A model generated the notes under the pieces. It did not search any database and was not told the origin of the DNA. It saw nothing but the letters and a program-made list of their open reading frames with translations. Position numbers and translations under genes: made by a program. This document shows positions 62,972 through 64,000 of a DNA stretch of 64,000 nucleotides, in pieces. The DNA comes from Bacillus sp. Y1 (GTDB lineage Bacteria; Bacillota; Bacilli; Bacillales; Cytobacillaceae): positions 3,672,501 through 3,736,500 of the forward strand of contig NZ_CP030028.1 of NCBI RefSeq assembly GCF_003586445.1, given 5' to 3'. How positions within the stretch are numbered: position 1 is the stretch's first letter; the number at the start of each line of letters is the position of its first letter.

Positions 62972-64000
62972 TTACAGAACGCTTGCGTGACCGTTATAAA
63001 TGACACCATGTGAAGCGTCAATTGTAATTTCTTGTCCATCCTTTAAGCTAGCCGTTGCACCTTCAGCGCCTACAATTACTGGAATTCCAAGGCTAAGTCC
63101 TACTACTGCAGCATGGCTTGTTAAGCCACCTTCTTCCGTAACTAACGCACGGCATTTCTCAATTGCTGGAACCATATCAGCATCTGAGCCAATCGTAACA
63201 AGGATAGAACCTTCTGTTACTTTTTCTAATGCTTCTTTCGCTGAGTTAGCGATCACAACTTTACCAAAAGCTGTTTTTCTTCCAATTCCTTGAGCTTTTA
63301 ATACTACGTCGCCAACAACATGGATTTTCATTAAGTTTGTTGTACCTTTAACATTTACCGCTCCAGCAGTAATTACTACTAAATCTCCGCGAGAAACGAT
63401 ACCACTGTTTAAGCTTTCCTCTACTGCTGTATCAAGCATTTCATCAGTAGTAGTGGCTTGTTTTCCGATTTGAGGATACACACCCCAAGCTAGTGATAAG
63501 CGACGAGATACACCGTCATCAGATGTAACAGCCACGATTGGAGCTTTTGGACGGTATTTGGAGATCATTCTAGCCGTATGACCACTTTCCGTAGGAGCAA
63601 TGATCGCATTAGCACCCAGATTTAACGCTGTGTGTGCAACAGATTGTCCAATTGCATCTGTAATATTATGTTCATTGTCTTTGCTACGGTTAGATAAGAT
63701 TTCTTTATGATCTAATGCAGATTCTGCACGAGATGCAATATTATGCATTGTTTGAACCGCTTCTACAGGATACACACCCGCAGCTGTTTCCCCTGAAAGC
63801 ATAATAGCGTCTGTTCCATCAAAGATAGCATTTGCTACGTCACTTGCTTCCGCTCTTGTTGGACGAGGGTTACGTTGCATAGAATCAAGCATTTGAGTAG
63901 CCGTAATAACTGGTTTCCCTTGTGCGTTACATTTTTTAATTAAGCTTTTTTGAACAAGAGGTACCTCTTCTGCAGGAATTTCTACTCCAAGGTCACCACG
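62972..64000 (-). CDS. pyk: Pyruvate kinase (N-terminal ~40% outside window)
   Basis: Converts phosphoenolpyruvate and ADP to pyruvate and ATP. The reading frame is open to base 64000; the 342 residues here start inside the barrel at [41 protein letters not shown], so an ATG within that stretch (63892) is not the start. The C-terminal allosteric domain follows ([21 protein letters not shown]). The extra C-terminal PEP-utiliser-like domain of Bacillus pyruvate kinases is present (about the last 100 residues: [24 protein letters not shown]). In a full-length protein of about 585 residues. Confidence 0.95.
   Translation of the reverse strand, partial: RGDLGVEIPAEEVPLVQKSLIKKCNAQGKPVITATQMLDSMQRNPRPTRAEASDVANAIFDGTDAIMLSGETAAGVYPVEAVQTMHNIASRAESALDHKEILSNRSKDNEHNITDAIGQSVAHTALNLGANAIIAPTESGHTARMISKYRPKAPIVAVTSDDGVSRRLSLAWGVYPQIGKQATTTDEMLDTAVEESLNSGIVSRGDLVVITAGAVNVKGTTNLMKIHVVGDVVLKAQGIGRKTAFGKVVIANSAKEALEKVTEGSILVTIGSDADMVPAIEKCRALVTEEGGLTSHAAVVGLSLGIPVIVGAEGATASLKDGQEITIDASHGVIYNGHASVL

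Noticed and set aside
62972..63892. pyk as a complete 306-residue gene starting at 63892
   Set aside because: The frame stays open to the window end with recognisable pyruvate kinase barrel sequence, so the Met at 63892 is internal.
1..64000. CRISPR arrays, prophage, insertion sequences
   Set aside because: No regularly spaced repeats, no integrase or transposase frames, and no terminal inverted repeats with target duplications. The gene order is conserved Bacillus backbone.

Overview
This is a low-G+C, spore-forming member of the Bacillaceae. Almost every gene has a close Bacillus subtilis-like counterpart. Spore genes (gerM, gerE, sspI, ytxC, ytaF, ytvI), T-box and L-box leaders, an AUU-started infC and SigW/SigA-type promoters all fit a Bacillus relative. 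The species cannot be named from the sequence. The window is conserved chromosomal backbone. I see no transposase, phage or CRISPR array. Most genes lie on the minus strand; yslB, rnhC, sspI, ysdB and ytvI are the plus-strand exceptions.

Layout by coordinate: (1) 1-2.4 kb, oppDF transporter ATPases (oppF cut by the window edge) and tRNA-Arg(UCU). (2) 2.5-8 kb, rph-rdgB-ysnB, gerM, ysmB-murI, gerE and thioesterase ysmA. (3) 8-15.5 kb, sdhCAB, yslB, lysC with its lysine riboswitch, and uvrC. (4) 15.5-21.3 kb, trxA and the fatty-acid degradation set lcfA / fadR-fadB-etfB-etfA, with FadR-type operators. (5) 21.4-33 kb, yshE with a 25-codon membrane ORF, mutS2, polX, cvpA, zapA, rnhC, pheST behind a T-box, ysgA and sspI. 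(6) 33-37.9 kb, a REP-like palindrome, M42 peptidase, dimeric dUTPase, SigW-type ysdB, TVP38 protein, ysdA and infC-rpmI-rplT behind an L20 leader. (7) 37.9-44.6 kb, thrS (T-box), ytxC, dnaI, a frameshifted dnaB, nrdR and a small unknown gene. (8) 44.7-53.5 kb, speD, gapB with CcpN-like operators, coaE, ytaF, mutM, polA and an hflKC pair with a SigW-like promoter. (9) 53.6-64 kb, phoPR, a MaoC-like gene, mdh, icd, citZ (cre over the start site), ytwI, ytvI, fxsA and the 3' part of pyk.

Functional links: central carbon flow (citZ-icd-mdh, sdhCAB, gapB, pyk) sits beside beta-oxidation (lcfA, fadB, etfAB), which FadR operators appear to tie to ysmA as well. Translation genes (pheST, thrS, infC operon, lysC) are controlled by RNA leaders. 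DNA repair and replication genes (uvrC, mutS2, polX, rnhC, dnaB, dnaI, polA, mutM, nrdR) are spread between them. The points most worth checking are the extra FadR-type operator at ysmA, the mini-ORF after yshE, the SigW-like control of hflKC, the -1 frameshift in essential dnaB, and the non-AUG start of ytvI. Gene names rest on remembered family resemblance; no database search was run.
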